A stretch of 64,000 nt of DNA, taken from NCBI RefSeq assembly GCF_031851795.1, contig NZ_CP134696.1, positions 3,306,501 through 3,370,500 of the forward strand, written 5' to 3'. Shown here one piece after another: positions 18,538-26,917 of the stretch. The notes under the pieces are model-generated. The model did no database searches and was not told where the DNA came from. It saw nothing but the letters and a program-made list of their open reading frames with translations. The stretch's first letter is position 1. Every line of letters begins with the position of its first letter. Source of the stretch: Pontibacter sp. G13 (GTDB taxonomy: Bacteria > Bacteroidota > Bacteroidia > J057). The translations under genes and the position numbers were made by a program.

Positions 18538-18750
18538 CAATTGGAAGCCCATTGACTTCTCCTATTTCTGTCGCGAATTAGTCGTGCATGGAATTCTTTC
18601 ATGGCTATATATCGAGGAGAGAGTCCCGCTTGCCCCGAAGTCCAATTCCAAGGATTGACTATCGCAATCCCTAGATAGCCCCAAAAAAATAAGAGCCATT
18701 CAACGAGAATGACTCAGCATAAAGAGGTGTGGAAATTTTTGAAGGGGAAA

Positions 18751-20274
18751 TCACATTTCCTGTCCATTGACAGCTTCCAAGAACACCTCGTAATAGTCGC
18801 GTTCTTCGATCATGGCCAACAGATAGGATTCAAATTGCATGATTTGGTTACCACCCACTTCGGAAGCTTCGAATTCATCTACGAAATTCCGGTAGGCAGA
18901 CTTCAGGAATACATTCTTCCCGGCAATAGCAGCCGCATTAAGTCGCATGATAATCTCGACAAACTTGGCTTCTCGCTGGAAGAATTCGTCCTTCAATAGC
19001 TTCTTACAGCTCTTTTTGAAGGCTTTGTGTTGGCGTTCTGCATCTTCATAATTCCTGCCTTGGTACAAATTGACCAATTCATAAATTTGGACATAGAACT
19101 GTAGCTCTTCACCCAACTGGACGTACCCTTTGTGCGCTTTGATCTGCAGGAATACTTCTGAAGCCTGCGGGTGCAGGGACTTGCAGAACAATAAGTCAAC
19201 CATACTGATCAACATATAGACTTCCTGAAGGGCATTTCCTTTGATCTCAGGGAGGGTCAATGCCTCCTCCAACAGATCTCCGTATGCATCCAGATCTCCT
19301 GACACCTTGAGATTGAAAAGGCGTGCAGAATAGTAGTGGAAAGCGTATTCCCCAAAGTTCTGGCGTTTGAACATCTGAAGTTCTTCACCCAGAAATTCCA
19401 ATTCCTCAGAAGCATCAGCAATTTTCAAGAGCTTGTGCAAGGAGTTGATCCGCCAAATACGGAGCATCAATCGGCTTGCATGATTGTCTTTGTTGAATTG
19501 CCCATCGTCGTTGAATTCGTCGAAGGTTTTTTTGGCGTAATCCGCCAGCTCCTGGAAAGCAGACTTTTGAATGAGGATGGAAGCGACTGCCTTGAGAATC
19601 ATCATCTTCCCAGAAGTGGAGTGGAAGATGTCTTTGTGTTCTTCAAGCTGTTGCTTGATTCCTTCCAAGGTATCGATGACCGATACACTTTTCTTGGATC
19701 GCCCAAAGTTTCGTTTGAGCAGGGATTGGGTCACCATTCCCAGCACCTCCGAACTAGCGCGGAGGATATCGATGTGTTTTTGGTTTTCTCTTCGTTTGGT
19801 GATGACAGACTCGATGTCGACATCGTGGTGCACGGCCAATTTCACCATTTCATCATACACGACCTCCAGAACCTGAAACTGGTCCTGTTGCTCTGCGACA
19901 CGCTCAGCTTTTCGAAGATTGTAGAAGGATTCCCGGTAGAGTCCCCGCTCACGGAACAGGACCGCCAGCTGAATATAGGAGTAGGACTCAATGGAATTTT
20001 TGTAATTGAAATGATAGAAAAGAAGGCTCTTTTCGAGATTGTTCATCAGCTTGTTTCGAAGCCGATAGTAACTATTTCGGGCCTTGGCACCGGAGCTCCC
20101 ATAAAATTGCTTAATGACATCCTCCTCTGATTCCTTAAATTTCCCCGCTCGGATCGCGTCAAAAAGAATCAATAGCTTCTTTTCTTCATCTGCCTTAAAA
20201 CGATTGGATAAGATCTTGAATCGTCTTACCTCATCACTTGTCAGGTTTTCTATGATGCGCTCGAGAATATCCAC
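18751..20274 (-). CDS. Helical-repeat (TPR-like) protein of unknown function, about 500 residues
   Basis: 507 residues from a GTG start giving VDILERIIENLTSDEVRRFK. No signal peptide or membrane helix. The N-terminal 60 residues include a conserved-looking opening (LTSDEVRRFKILSNRFKADE) followed by KLLILFDAIRAGKFKESEED. The remainder is a chain of amphipathic helices with degenerate TPR character (RERGLYRESFYNLRKAERVA, LVNLYQGRNYEDAERQHKAF). I recall similar orphan proteins in other Bacteroidota genomes but no function. It is monocistronic and probably a cytoplasmic scaffold. There is no sign of truncation. Confidence 0.65.
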   Translation of the reverse strand: MDILERIIENLTSDEVRRFKILSNRFKADEEKKLLILFDAIRAGKFKESEEDVIKQFYGSSGAKARNSYYRLRNKLMNNLEKSLLFYHFNYKNSIESYSYIQLAVLFRERGLYRESFYNLRKAERVAEQQDQFQVLEVVYDEMVKLAVHHDVDIESVITKRRENQKHIDILRASSEVLGMVTQSLLKRNFGRSKKSVSVIDTLEGIKQQLEEHKDIFHSTSGKMMILKAVASILIQKSAFQELADYAKKTFDEFNDDGQFNKDNHASRLMLRIWRINSLHKLLKIADASEELEFLGEELQMFKRQNFGEYAFHYYSARLFNLKVSGDLDAYGDLLEEALTLPEIKGNALQEVYMLISMVDLLFCKSLHPQASEVFLQIKAHKGYVQLGEELQFYVQIYELVNLYQGRNYEDAERQHKAFKKSCKKLLKDEFFQREAKFVEIIMRLNAAAIAGKNVFLKSAYRNFVDEFEASEVGGNQIMQFESYLLAMIEERDYYEVFLEAVNGQEM

Positions 20275-20752
20275 GTTGATGAAAAAACGTTAAGAAAGTA
20301 TCAAAAAAAGTTAGGGTATCACTTTGCTTAATACAATAGTATAGTTGGGGCTAATTGTAAAGCTCAAGGTAGCGATTTTGTACGAGAAATCTAAGGGATC
20401 TCACTAAGATACGACTTTTTCTTACCCTTTTAACCATCAATTATCCTTGTCCTACAAATTATTGATTTGGCATTTTTCGACATGCGAATCTGTAGCAATT
20501 CTCAATTATTTGCACCCAAACATAGCTTTTGTGAAACACTATGGCTATTTCTTTATCGAAAATTGAAAATCCAGCCCATCCAATCGCTTTATAACGCCGG
20601 AACCTGATCCCCTTTTTTTCACAATAATGCGCTCTATATTTTGATTTTTTTTCCAAAAAATTTTTCGGCCCGAATCGTATACAAATCAACGATTCGGGCC
20701 GAACACTGTTCCATTTAGTCGAAATAAGCCACTTTGGGTAGCTCAACGAAAG
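20275..20752. other. AT-rich intergenic region
   Basis: 478 bases between two minus-strand genes. It contains the terminator of the upstream yhhQ gene and, nearer 20300, the presumed promoter of the helical-repeat gene. A 95-codon frame here runs straight through the terminator hairpin and is not credible. Confidence 0.55.
20655..20701 (-). terminator. Terminator of the STAS-rnz-yhhQ cluster
   Basis: CGGCCCGAATCG (20666-20677) and CGATTCGGGCCG (20690-20701) form a perfect 12-bp stem with a 12-base loop. On the minus strand it is followed by AAAAATTTTTT, so termination is probable although the T run is offset. Confidence 0.75.
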
Positions 20753-21544
20753 CTATACTTTTTCTAAGGGAGGCTCTTCGGCAGCGGCTCGCTCAATCAA
20801 TTTGGCCGCAAGCTCTTTGCCCAAAAACAGATCGATTCCCCAGTGTACCACATACAAAAGTGGCGTGAGGACCAACGCCATCAAAAATTTGTAGCAATAG
20901 GATACGACCCCTAGGGCAATCACCAATCCGAACTCCATGCGCTGCTCGGGAGGTGGAAGCAGATAGAATGCCAAGAAGAGCACCACATAGCTATCTACCA
21001 ACTGAGATACCAGCGTAGACCCGGTGGCTCGAAGCCAAAGCATCTTCTCGCCTGTGATCTTCCGAATCCGCTGAAAGACCATGACATCCACCAACTGCCC
21101 AATCAGGAACGCGGTAAGTGAACCAATGATGATTCTGAGACCTTGTCCAAATACCCGTCCGAAAGCAACGTCAATATTGGGGTCGATATCTTGGTGAAGG
21201 TCCAGCCAAAAGGCAGCAGGTGAAACCTCCATCGCCATATACACCATCAGAAATGCATAGGCGATCAAACCAGATGCCAGGAAAGTCAACAATCTCACCC
21301 CTCGGCGGCCAAAGTATTCATTGATGATATCGGTCATGATGAACACCACCGGCCAAAGCAGAACCCCCGCTGTCAGGTTGAATGAAAGGCCCGACTGACC
21401 AAACAAGGTCCAATTCACGGGCTCCATTCCCAGTGTTGCCTCCAAGGAAAAGATCTTTCCCCCAATAAATTCTGCGATGAGGGCATTGGTGACAAAAAAG
21501 CCACCCAAAATGATGAATAGGAGGTTTTCGCGCTTTAACAGCAT
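20753..21544 (-). CDS. yhhQ: Queuosine precursor transporter (YhhQ/VUT family, DUF165)
   Basis: 263 residues with about seven membrane helices. Members import queuosine precursors such as preQ0 or preQ1 for tRNA modification. Family marks are the N-terminal FVTNALIAEFIGGKIF, the block VFIMTDIINEYFGRRGVRLL, the central FLIGQLVDVMVFQRIRKITG, and GSTLVSQLVDSYVVLFLAFY. The protein is somewhat longer than the E. coli homologue because of an extracellular loop (WLDLHQDIDPNIDVAFGRVF). Its start overlaps the rnz stop, placing it in an operon with the tRNA-processing ribonuclease Z, which fits a tRNA theme. Confidence 0.88.
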   Translation of the reverse strand: MLLKRENLLFIILGGFFVTNALIAEFIGGKIFSLEATLGMEPVNWTLFGQSGLSFNLTAGVLLWPVVFIMTDIINEYFGRRGVRLLTFLASGLIAYAFLMVYMAMEVSPAAFWLDLHQDIDPNIDVAFGRVFGQGLRIIIGSLTAFLIGQLVDVMVFQRIRKITGEKMLWLRATGSTLVSQLVDSYVVLFLAFYLLPPPEQRMEFGLVIALGVVSYCYKFLMALVLTPLLYVVHWGIDLFLGKELAAKLIERAAAEEPPLEKV

Positions 21545-22467
21545 CAGACGTAATCTTTGACGTTGAAGAGGTTGCCTTCGCGAGCCAGTAGGGTATTGGG
21601 AAATACAGTACGAGCTTCGTCCAGCAATGGCTGAAGATCGCGATACCTTGCGGAGAAGTGTCCCAGTAGCAGTTGATTGACATTGGCCTGCTGGGCAATT
21701 CTTCCTGCATCAAGGGCGGTAGAATGGCAAGTGGCCTCAGCGCGATCACGCAGATTGTTCAGGAACGTGGACTCGTGATAGAGGAGTCTGGTATCCTTGA
21801 TGTGATCGATCAGCGCTTCATTGTATTTGGTATCCGAGCAGTAGGCAAATGACAGAGGCGCGTCCGGGGTCATCAGCACATCTTCGGGCGTCACTACCCG
21901 ACCATCTTCGAGCGTGATGACATTGCCTTGCTTGAGAAGGGTGAAGTAGTTGTTGGGGACCTCAAGTGCCTTCGCCTTGTAGAAGTCGAATTTGGGCTTC
22001 TTGTTGGTTTCCACAAATCGGAACCCGCGGCAGAAGATCCGATGATCCAACGGCAAAACCTCAACCTTGTACTTGGGCGTCTGATACAGGATGGAGCCAG
22101 GCTCAAAATCCTCTAGCGGAACAAAATCCAATTCGTAGTTGAGGTAGCTATGTGTCTGGGCGAATACCACATCCAGAATCTTCTTGAGACCCGATGGAGC
22201 AAACATCTTGAGGGGGAAGTTCCGCTCGTACAGACTTAGGGAAGTCAGCAAACCGGGAACACCCAACACATGATCACCATGAAGATGGGAAATGAAAATT
22301 GCATCAAGTCGTGAGAATTTCACTTTATGCTTGAGCAACTGAATCTGAGTAGCTTCCCCACAATCGACCAAGTGGTGACGATCATTGATAGTCACCACTT
22401 GAGCAGAGGGCATGCGAGTGTTGGTTGGGATAGCGGCGCTCGTTCCCAGAATCCGTACTTGAAACAC
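21544..22467 (-). CDS. rnz: Ribonuclease Z
   Basis: 307 residues from a GTG start (VFQVRILGTSAAIPTNTRMP). This metallo-beta-lactamase-fold endonuclease trims the 3' trailer of tRNA precursors. The zinc motif is SHLHGDH with His61, His63, Asp65 and His66. Downstream ligand motifs are the loop LPLDHRIFCRGFRF, the AYCSDTKYNEALIDHI block with its Asp, the HESTFL run and a C-terminal LLLGHFSARYRDL. Length is normal for the short RNase Z (ElaC type). It overlaps yhhQ and lies 52 bases downstream of a STAS-domain gene, probably in one transcript. Confidence 0.93.
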   Translation of the reverse strand: MFQVRILGTSAAIPTNTRMPSAQVVTINDRHHLVDCGEATQIQLLKHKVKFSRLDAIFISHLHGDHVLGVPGLLTSLSLYERNFPLKMFAPSGLKKILDVVFAQTHSYLNYELDFVPLEDFEPGSILYQTPKYKVEVLPLDHRIFCRGFRFVETNKKPKFDFYKAKALEVPNNYFTLLKQGNVITLEDGRVVTPEDVLMTPDAPLSFAYCSDTKYNEALIDHIKDTRLLYHESTFLNNLRDRAEATCHSTALDAGRIAQQANVNQLLLGHFSARYRDLQPLLDEARTVFPNTLLAREGNLFNVKDYV

Positions 22468-22519
22468 CTGAGTTTTGGATCTTAAATTGGCACAAGAAAG
22501 AGAGGATGAATGAGGGCAG

Positions 22520-22915
22520 CTAGTTCAATTCCGGCTCGCCTCCAGCATCATCGACGATCTCCTTTTCGATCTCCGACATGAATACGGCCTCGCGGGCTTC
22601 TTCTTCGGTAGAGACCAAATTGAGGACATCATTTAGACGGGAAATCTCCATCAATTTGCGAACGTGGTCATTGATTCCACAGACAACCAAAATCCCGTTG
22701 GTGGAAGTACACAGACGGTTGGCAGTCAGAATGGCGCTCAGACCAGAGCTATCCACATACTTTACGTCAGATAGATCCAAGATCAAATTGCGGTTTCCGC
22801 GAAAATTCAACTGAGTGAATTCGTGCTTTACGGCAGGAGAAATGCGGGAATCCAACTTTTCCTCCATCAATTTGAAGACAGTGAACCTATCCTCCACGTT
22901 TTGCTCAAAACGCAT
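22520..22915 (-). CDS. STAS-domain anti-sigma factor antagonist
   Basis: 131 residues. The STAS fold covers residues ~5-105, with the phosphorylation loop VKYVDSSGLSAIL, where Ser57 is the expected site. By family knowledge, phosphorylation of that serine by an RsbW/SpoIIAB-type kinase prevents binding and a PP2C phosphatase reverses it. A 25-residue acidic tail (EIEKEIVDDAGGEPELN) extends beyond the domain. No kinase or phosphatase gene is adjacent; a complete partner-switching set lies at 48.9-51.7 kb. It precedes rnz and yhhQ on the same strand, an association of unclear meaning. Confidence 0.85.
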   Translation of the reverse strand: MRFEQNVEDRFTVFKLMEEKLDSRISPAVKHEFTQLNFRGNRNLILDLSDVKYVDSSGLSAILTANRLCTSTNGILVVCGINDHVRKLMEISRLNDVLNLVSTEEEAREAVFMSEIEKEIVDDAGGEPELN

Positions 22916-23086
22916 ATCTCTTGTTAATTTACAACGTCTTTAATCCAAAGATAAGGAATCTTGACCAATCACCCCAAGTAGGGCTTCGCGCAGTGGCGAG
23001 GATAAGGTTTGATTGGAAAATATGTTCACCTCATGGGTATTTTTCCAGCTTCCAATGCAATTCATAGACCTTCCCTCCAAGGGCGA

Positions 23087-23587
23087 ATGTCTCGATCCGT
23101 ATTCTGCAAGGTATGGTTTTACCTCGGTTTGTATGCCACGCTTTGCCTATTATTTGCGCTTCCCAGCAAAAGTATTGCACAATCCTCCATCCCTCCCGAG
23201 GATCTTCAGCTACAATTGTGCAACAGAATCAATGCATACAGGGCAGAAATGGGGCTTACAGCGCTTACTTGGTCGGATTCATTGACATTGATAGCTGCCA
23301 AGCATTCGGATGCAATGGCTGAACATCGGCGTCCATTTAGCCACAAAGGATTCAAGAAAAGGGCCAAACAGGTCTATCAATGGTGGCAATCCGCTACAGG
23401 GGTATCGGAGAATCTCTATTTCACGACTTGGACAGGAGACTTGGTGGAAATGGCCTTCGAAGGCTGGAAAACGAGCCAAGGCCATCACGAAAATATGATC
23501 GGCGCCTACGATATGACTGGCATCTCCATCGTCAAAAATCGCAAGGGAGAATACTTTATCACCCAATTATTCGTCCAACTGCCATGA
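23087..23587 (+). CDS. Secreted CAP (SCP/PR-1) domain protein
   Basis: 166 residues from the ATG giving MSRSVFCKVWFYLGLYATLC; longer frames upstream add no signal-like sequence. The signal peptide ends near SIAQ. The CAP domain begins LQLQLCNRINAYRAEMGLTA and has ALTWSDSLTLIAAKHSDAMA with the cavity His, FSHKGF, the acidic GVSENLYF motif, and a GHHENMIGAYDMTGISIVKN block with the second His. CAP proteins are extracytoplasmic; some bacterial members bind lipids or act as proteases, but the activity here is unknown. The stop overlaps the next gene's ATG (ATGA), so the two are co-translated. Confidence 0.85.
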   Translation: MSRSVFCKVWFYLGLYATLCLLFALPSKSIAQSSIPPEDLQLQLCNRINAYRAEMGLTALTWSDSLTLIAAKHSDAMAEHRRPFSHKGFKKRAKQVYQWWQSATGVSENLYFTTWTGDLVEMAFEGWKTSQGHHENMIGAYDMTGISIVKNRKGEYFITQLFVQLP

Positions 23588-24309
23588 TCCTAAACCTACC
23601 CCCCTACCGGATTCCTGTCAAGGTCCTCAAAGCCGAAAAACCTCGGATTCAGATCAAGTTCCTTCCCGAATCCCCAGAGTTGATCATCATCTCTCCTACC
23701 GGCACTTTTTCGGAATCGGTCCGAGCGTTTATTCAGCAAAAGGAGAGATGGATTCGGCAGCACTATCCGCGAAACCTCAACCAGCACAATGCCCGGCAGC
23801 AGTTCCATCAAAAATTGAAGGCGCATCAGATTCAGATTCTGGGGACAGAACGAGCGTTTCAATTCACACCAAGCCGCCGAGAGCATGTGAAACTCACTGC
23901 GAAAGCTATTGAAGTTGAGCACGTCCCTTTTCGGGATCAAAAGGACGAGATGATCTTCAAATACAATGCGCTCAGGACGCTTGCCAAACCCATTTTGACC
24001 CAAAGGACGCATCAATGGGCAGCCAAAACGCAAAGCCGTTTCAACCAAGTCCGCGTCAAGGATCACAAGTCCAAATGGGGCTCATGCAGCAACAAGGACA
24101 ATATCAACCTCAATTGGCACCTGATCTTGTTGCCTGAAATCTTGATGGATTATGTGATTGTGCATGAATTGATGCATCTGCGCGTCTTCAATCACAGCCC
24201 CGAGTTCTGGCAGGAAGTGGCTCGGTACATGCCCAATTACCAGCAATACGACCATGATTTGGAGACCTACCGATGGATGATCGGCATTTTCGAGCCTTTT
24301 ATCCGCTGA
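23584..24309 (+). CDS. YgjP-like (DUF45, SprT-related) zinc metallopeptidase
   Basis: 241 residues starting MILNLPPYRIPVKVLKAEKP at the ATGA overlap with the CAP gene; longer frames upstream belong to that gene's shadow. The N-terminal beta-rich part ends in a KERWIRQHYP motif typical of YgjP. The C-terminal half has VKDHKSKWGSCSNKDNINLN, LNWHLILLPEILMDYVIVHE and the zinc site HELMH (His194, Glu195, His198). The third ligand is His205 in FNHSPEFW. Members are predicted metal-dependent proteases; one has been tied to nucleotide metabolism, but the substrate here is unknown. Its end overlaps convergent prmC by 11 bases. Confidence 0.88.
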   Translation: MILNLPPYRIPVKVLKAEKPRIQIKFLPESPELIIISPTGTFSESVRAFIQQKERWIRQHYPRNLNQHNARQQFHQKLKAHQIQILGTERAFQFTPSRREHVKLTAKAIEVEHVPFRDQKDEMIFKYNALRTLAKPILTQRTHQWAAKTQSRFNQVRVKDHKSKWGSCSNKDNINLNWHLILLPEILMDYVIVHELMHLRVFNHSPEFWQEVARYMPNYQQYDHDLETYRWMIGIFEPFIR

Positions 24310-25192
24310 TGGGCTTGGTCGCGGCCACCATCCGATCCTTTCCCTGAAGATCCTTGCGCAATTCGGCTTCCATCCAACCAAGTTCCTGCACCATCGCCAC
24401 AATGCTGGACCCAAAATCCATGTGAATCTCGAAATACAATCGACCACCGGGCCTCACCCATTTCATCGCCTGAGCGGCTACCGCGCGATAAAACAACAGG
24501 GGATCATGATCCGGGACAAACAGCGCAAGGTGTGGCTCATGCTTGATCACTCGATCGGACATCTCTTCCAGCTCCTTCTGCGGAATGTAAGGCGGATTGC
24601 TCACCACAAAATCCAGCTTGGCATCCCAGTGTTGGCGAGGCGCAAGGATATCATCGAGAATCATGTCCACCTTGGCGGTCAATTCTTCTGCATTGACTTG
24701 GGCAATCTTCAAGGCCGCTTCGCTCACATCCATTCCCATGATCTGGTTGGAGACGTTGATTTGATCCCACTCCAATGCCAAGGTAATTGGAATACAACCA
24801 GTTCCTGTTCCGACATCTAGCCCACAAATCGGCTGTCCAGCCCTTCGCAATCTTGCCCATTCTTCCCGAATCCAAACGACCAGCTCCTCCGTTTCCCGGC
24901 GGGGAATGAGCGTATCTGGAGAAACTCGAAAGTCCCGCCCATAAAAATGCCCTTGGCCCAACGCATACTGGACAGGTAGACCCTGAGCGACTTTTCGCGC
25001 CATCTCGATCCCTTTGGCAAAGACTGCCTCGTCGATTGCCGCATCGACATTCAATTGCTGCCGAGTCCAAGACCATGAAGAAACCCCCTCTGCGATCCAT
25101 CTAGTCAAAAAAGGCACCTCAGATGCTTCAACGCCAGAGGTCAACTCCTGCCGAATGGCCGCATGAAATTCCGCAAAGCTTGGTGTATCCAT
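24299..25192 (-). CDS. prmC: Peptide-chain-release-factor glutamine N5-methyltransferase
   Basis: 297 residues from the ATG giving MDTPSFAEFHAAIRQELTSG. PrmC (HemK) methylates the GGQ glutamine of release factors. The N-terminal helical domain (~1-85) binds the release factor. The Rossmann methyltransferase part has LIPRRETEELVVWIREEWAR, the SAM motif LDVGTGTGCIPITLALEWDQ, and the catalytic NPPY in VVSNPPYIPQKELEEMSDRV (around residue 200), followed by EPHLALF. An upstream alternative start would add 17 residues with two cysteines and is less likely. It is convergent with the YgjP-like gene and overlaps it by 11 bases. Confidence 0.93.
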   Translation of the reverse strand: MDTPSFAEFHAAIRQELTSGVEASEVPFLTRWIAEGVSSWSWTRQQLNVDAAIDEAVFAKGIEMARKVAQGLPVQYALGQGHFYGRDFRVSPDTLIPRRETEELVVWIREEWARLRRAGQPICGLDVGTGTGCIPITLALEWDQINVSNQIMGMDVSEAALKIAQVNAEELTAKVDMILDDILAPRQHWDAKLDFVVSNPPYIPQKELEEMSDRVIKHEPHLALFVPDHDPLLFYRAVAAQAMKWVRPGGRLYFEIHMDFGSSIVAMVQELGWMEAELRKDLQGKDRMVAATKPISG

Positions 25193-25518
25193 TCCGCAAA
25201 GGTAGCAATTCCGAATCTCCCTGAAATTGTTTGTCTGGACCATTCGGAAAACCTTCGCAATCCAGACGGGTTCTTACATACTCAGCCATTGCCCAGTCCA
25301 AGTAGCTAAATATATGAGATTTCAGGCGTTTCCTGATCGCTGATCGTTATTTGGCGCATAACAGCCATTTAGATCACCATTGAGCATCAACAGGAGGCTC
25401 CCGAGGAGTAGTTGAAGTAGGGTAAAAAATGGAGAGATTGTCCCATACTCACAATCGACAGTCAATTCCAACATGATCCTATGAAGCAAAGCTACCCTTA
25501 GATCTATCACCCATAATT
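25193..25518. other. Divergent intergenic region
   Basis: 326 bases between divergent prmC and gldN. It presumably holds both promoters. I see no tRNA, small gene or structured element. Confidence 0.5.
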
Positions 25519-25527
25519 TTGATCTGT

Positions 25528-26421
25528 ATGTTGCTTCGTTTAATGGCAGTTTTCTCTTTCGGGATCTGCACGATATTGGGCACAACAGCTTATGCCCAGC
25601 TTGATATCCGTCAGGAGGACCAATTCTGGCGCAAAAGGGTAGTGAATAGAATCAGTCTGATTGAAAAGATCAACGCTCCATTGATTCGTCACGAGTCCAA
25701 TTATTATGGAGACAATCAAGCCTACCCAGAAGTGGAAGGAATGGTCGTCTCGCTGATGCACGGACTTCGGGATGGCAAGTACCTCGCGTTTGACCCGGAT
25801 GATTGGGAAAAACAGTATGACTATGCCGGACTGATGGAGCGGATGAGCGAGTTCGACCAGGCATTGATGGAGTACGAATCCTATGATGAAGAAGGGCCGG
25901 GCGACGATCTCGAAGGGTATTCAGAAGACTTCGAATCTTCCGACTACGAGGAGTTCGAAGAAGAAACAGACGAATGGACCGAAGTGGAAGGCGATGAATG
26001 GGACACCGAATTTGACACGGTTGACGAAGAAGCAGTAGCCGAAATCGAGGAAGACCCAGACATGGCGCAATATGAAGAGGTTATCCACGTGGTAGAAGAT
26101 TGGATCTTCGACAAGAATCGCACGAAACTGGAGCACGTTATCGATTACTTCGAAATCGTCTGGGTTGATCCTTCCGGGACATTGCCGGAGAAAGTGCTTG
26201 CACGATTCAAATGGGATGATGTACGCGATCAGCTCGACAACACCCAGTGGAAAAACAGATACAATGATGCCGAAGTGCGATCTGTCACCGAGGTATTTGA
26301 GATGCGGATATTCCATGCCTACCCGATCAACATTGGCGGAGAAGGCATCCGGACCCTCCAAGAAGCCGAATTCCGCCGCCAAGAACTGGTGCAGTTTGAG
26401 CACGAGTTGTGGAACTACTAG
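25528..26421 (+). CDS. gldN: GldN/PorN-type type IX secretion subunit with a long acidic insert
   Basis: 297 residues from the ATG giving MLLRLMAVFSFGICTILGTT; a TTG three codons earlier is unlikely. The signal peptide ends near AYAQ. GldN/PorN forms the periplasmic ring of the type IX translocon with GldK/PorK. Family blocks are QFWRKRVVNRISLIEKINAP, the GKYLAFDPDDWEK run (~90-103), VIDYFEIVWVDPSGTLPEKV, LARFKWDDVRDQLDNTQWKN and VFEMRIFHAYPINIGGEG. Between them residues ~108-190 form a low-complexity, strongly acidic insert (Glu, Asp, Ser, Tyr). gldK, gldL and gldM are not beside it, so this is either a dispersed gldN or a second paralogue. Confidence 0.8.
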   Translation: MLLRLMAVFSFGICTILGTTAYAQLDIRQEDQFWRKRVVNRISLIEKINAPLIRHESNYYGDNQAYPEVEGMVVSLMHGLRDGKYLAFDPDDWEKQYDYAGLMERMSEFDQALMEYESYDEEGPGDDLEGYSEDFESSDYEEFEEETDEWTEVEGDEWDTEFDTVDEEAVAEIEEDPDMAQYEEVIHVVEDWIFDKNRTKLEHVIDYFEIVWVDPSGTLPEKVLARFKWDDVRDQLDNTQWKNRYNDAEVRSVTEVFEMRIFHAYPINIGGEGIRTLQEAEFRRQELVQFEHELWNY

Positions 26422-26458
26422 GCAGGAATTCATTCCACACAGATACAAAATAGCCCCC

Positions 26459-26502
26459 AACATGAGTCATCCCGAGCTATCGGTTTGACTCATGTTTTTT
26501 TT
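26459..26502 (+). terminator. Rho-independent terminator of gldN
   Basis: AACATGAGTCA (26459-26469) pairs perfectly with TGACTCATGTT (26486-26496). The 16-base loop pairs further (CCGA/TCGG), and eight T residues follow. It lies 38 bases after the stop. Confidence 0.9.
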
Positions 26503-26559
26503 GGGGAGGGATTCTGTGTTGGGAGTTATGGCAACTCTTGGATGCTCGGCAAGCCCTGG

Positions 26560-26917
26560 GAGATTCCACCTCTGCCGCCGACGCGCGGGCCTTGGCCGAT
26601 GGCAGGCTGGAATGACGGGAGGGGGCAATATGTTTTGAAGGGATTGGCTGATCTTTCGGTCCCAAACTCCAAGCCCCATACGTCATCCTCGACGGCCATA
26701 GCCACGGCCCCAGCGTTGGCGCCGATCGGGGATCTCCTGAGTTCGTGCATGATTTCCAAGTCCACCCCTCCTGTGTCATTCTGGAAAATCTGAAGCACAG
26801 GCCTGTGCGCTGGGGATTTATTCAGAATCTTGGGAGGGATGAATGCCCAGTGCCCCAAAAGATCCTGAATCGCCCACCATCGCAATGGGCCTCGGCGATG
26901 GACGTTCAGGATGACAC
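26560..26917. repeat. Four GTCAT-type imperfect palindromes (first set)
   Basis: Each element begins GTCATYC and continues as an imperfect palindrome ending in GAATCT, GGATCT or similar. E1 is on the minus strand at 26560-26617 (ATTCCA against TGGAAT). E2 is on the plus strand at 26680-26735 (ATCCTCGACGG against CCGATCGGGGAT). E3 is on the plus strand at 26773-26830 (TTCTG against CAGAA, inner arms GCACA and TGTGC). E4 is on the minus strand at 26861-26917 (ATCCTGAA against TTCAGGAT, inner CCATCGC against GCGATGG). They resemble REP/BIME-like palindromes. E2-E4 recur in the later tandem units. Confidence 0.65.

Noticed and set aside
20459-20746. A 95-codon minus-strand frame between yhhQ and the helical-repeat gene
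   Set aside because: It contains the 12-bp-stem terminator of yhhQ and has no recognisable features.
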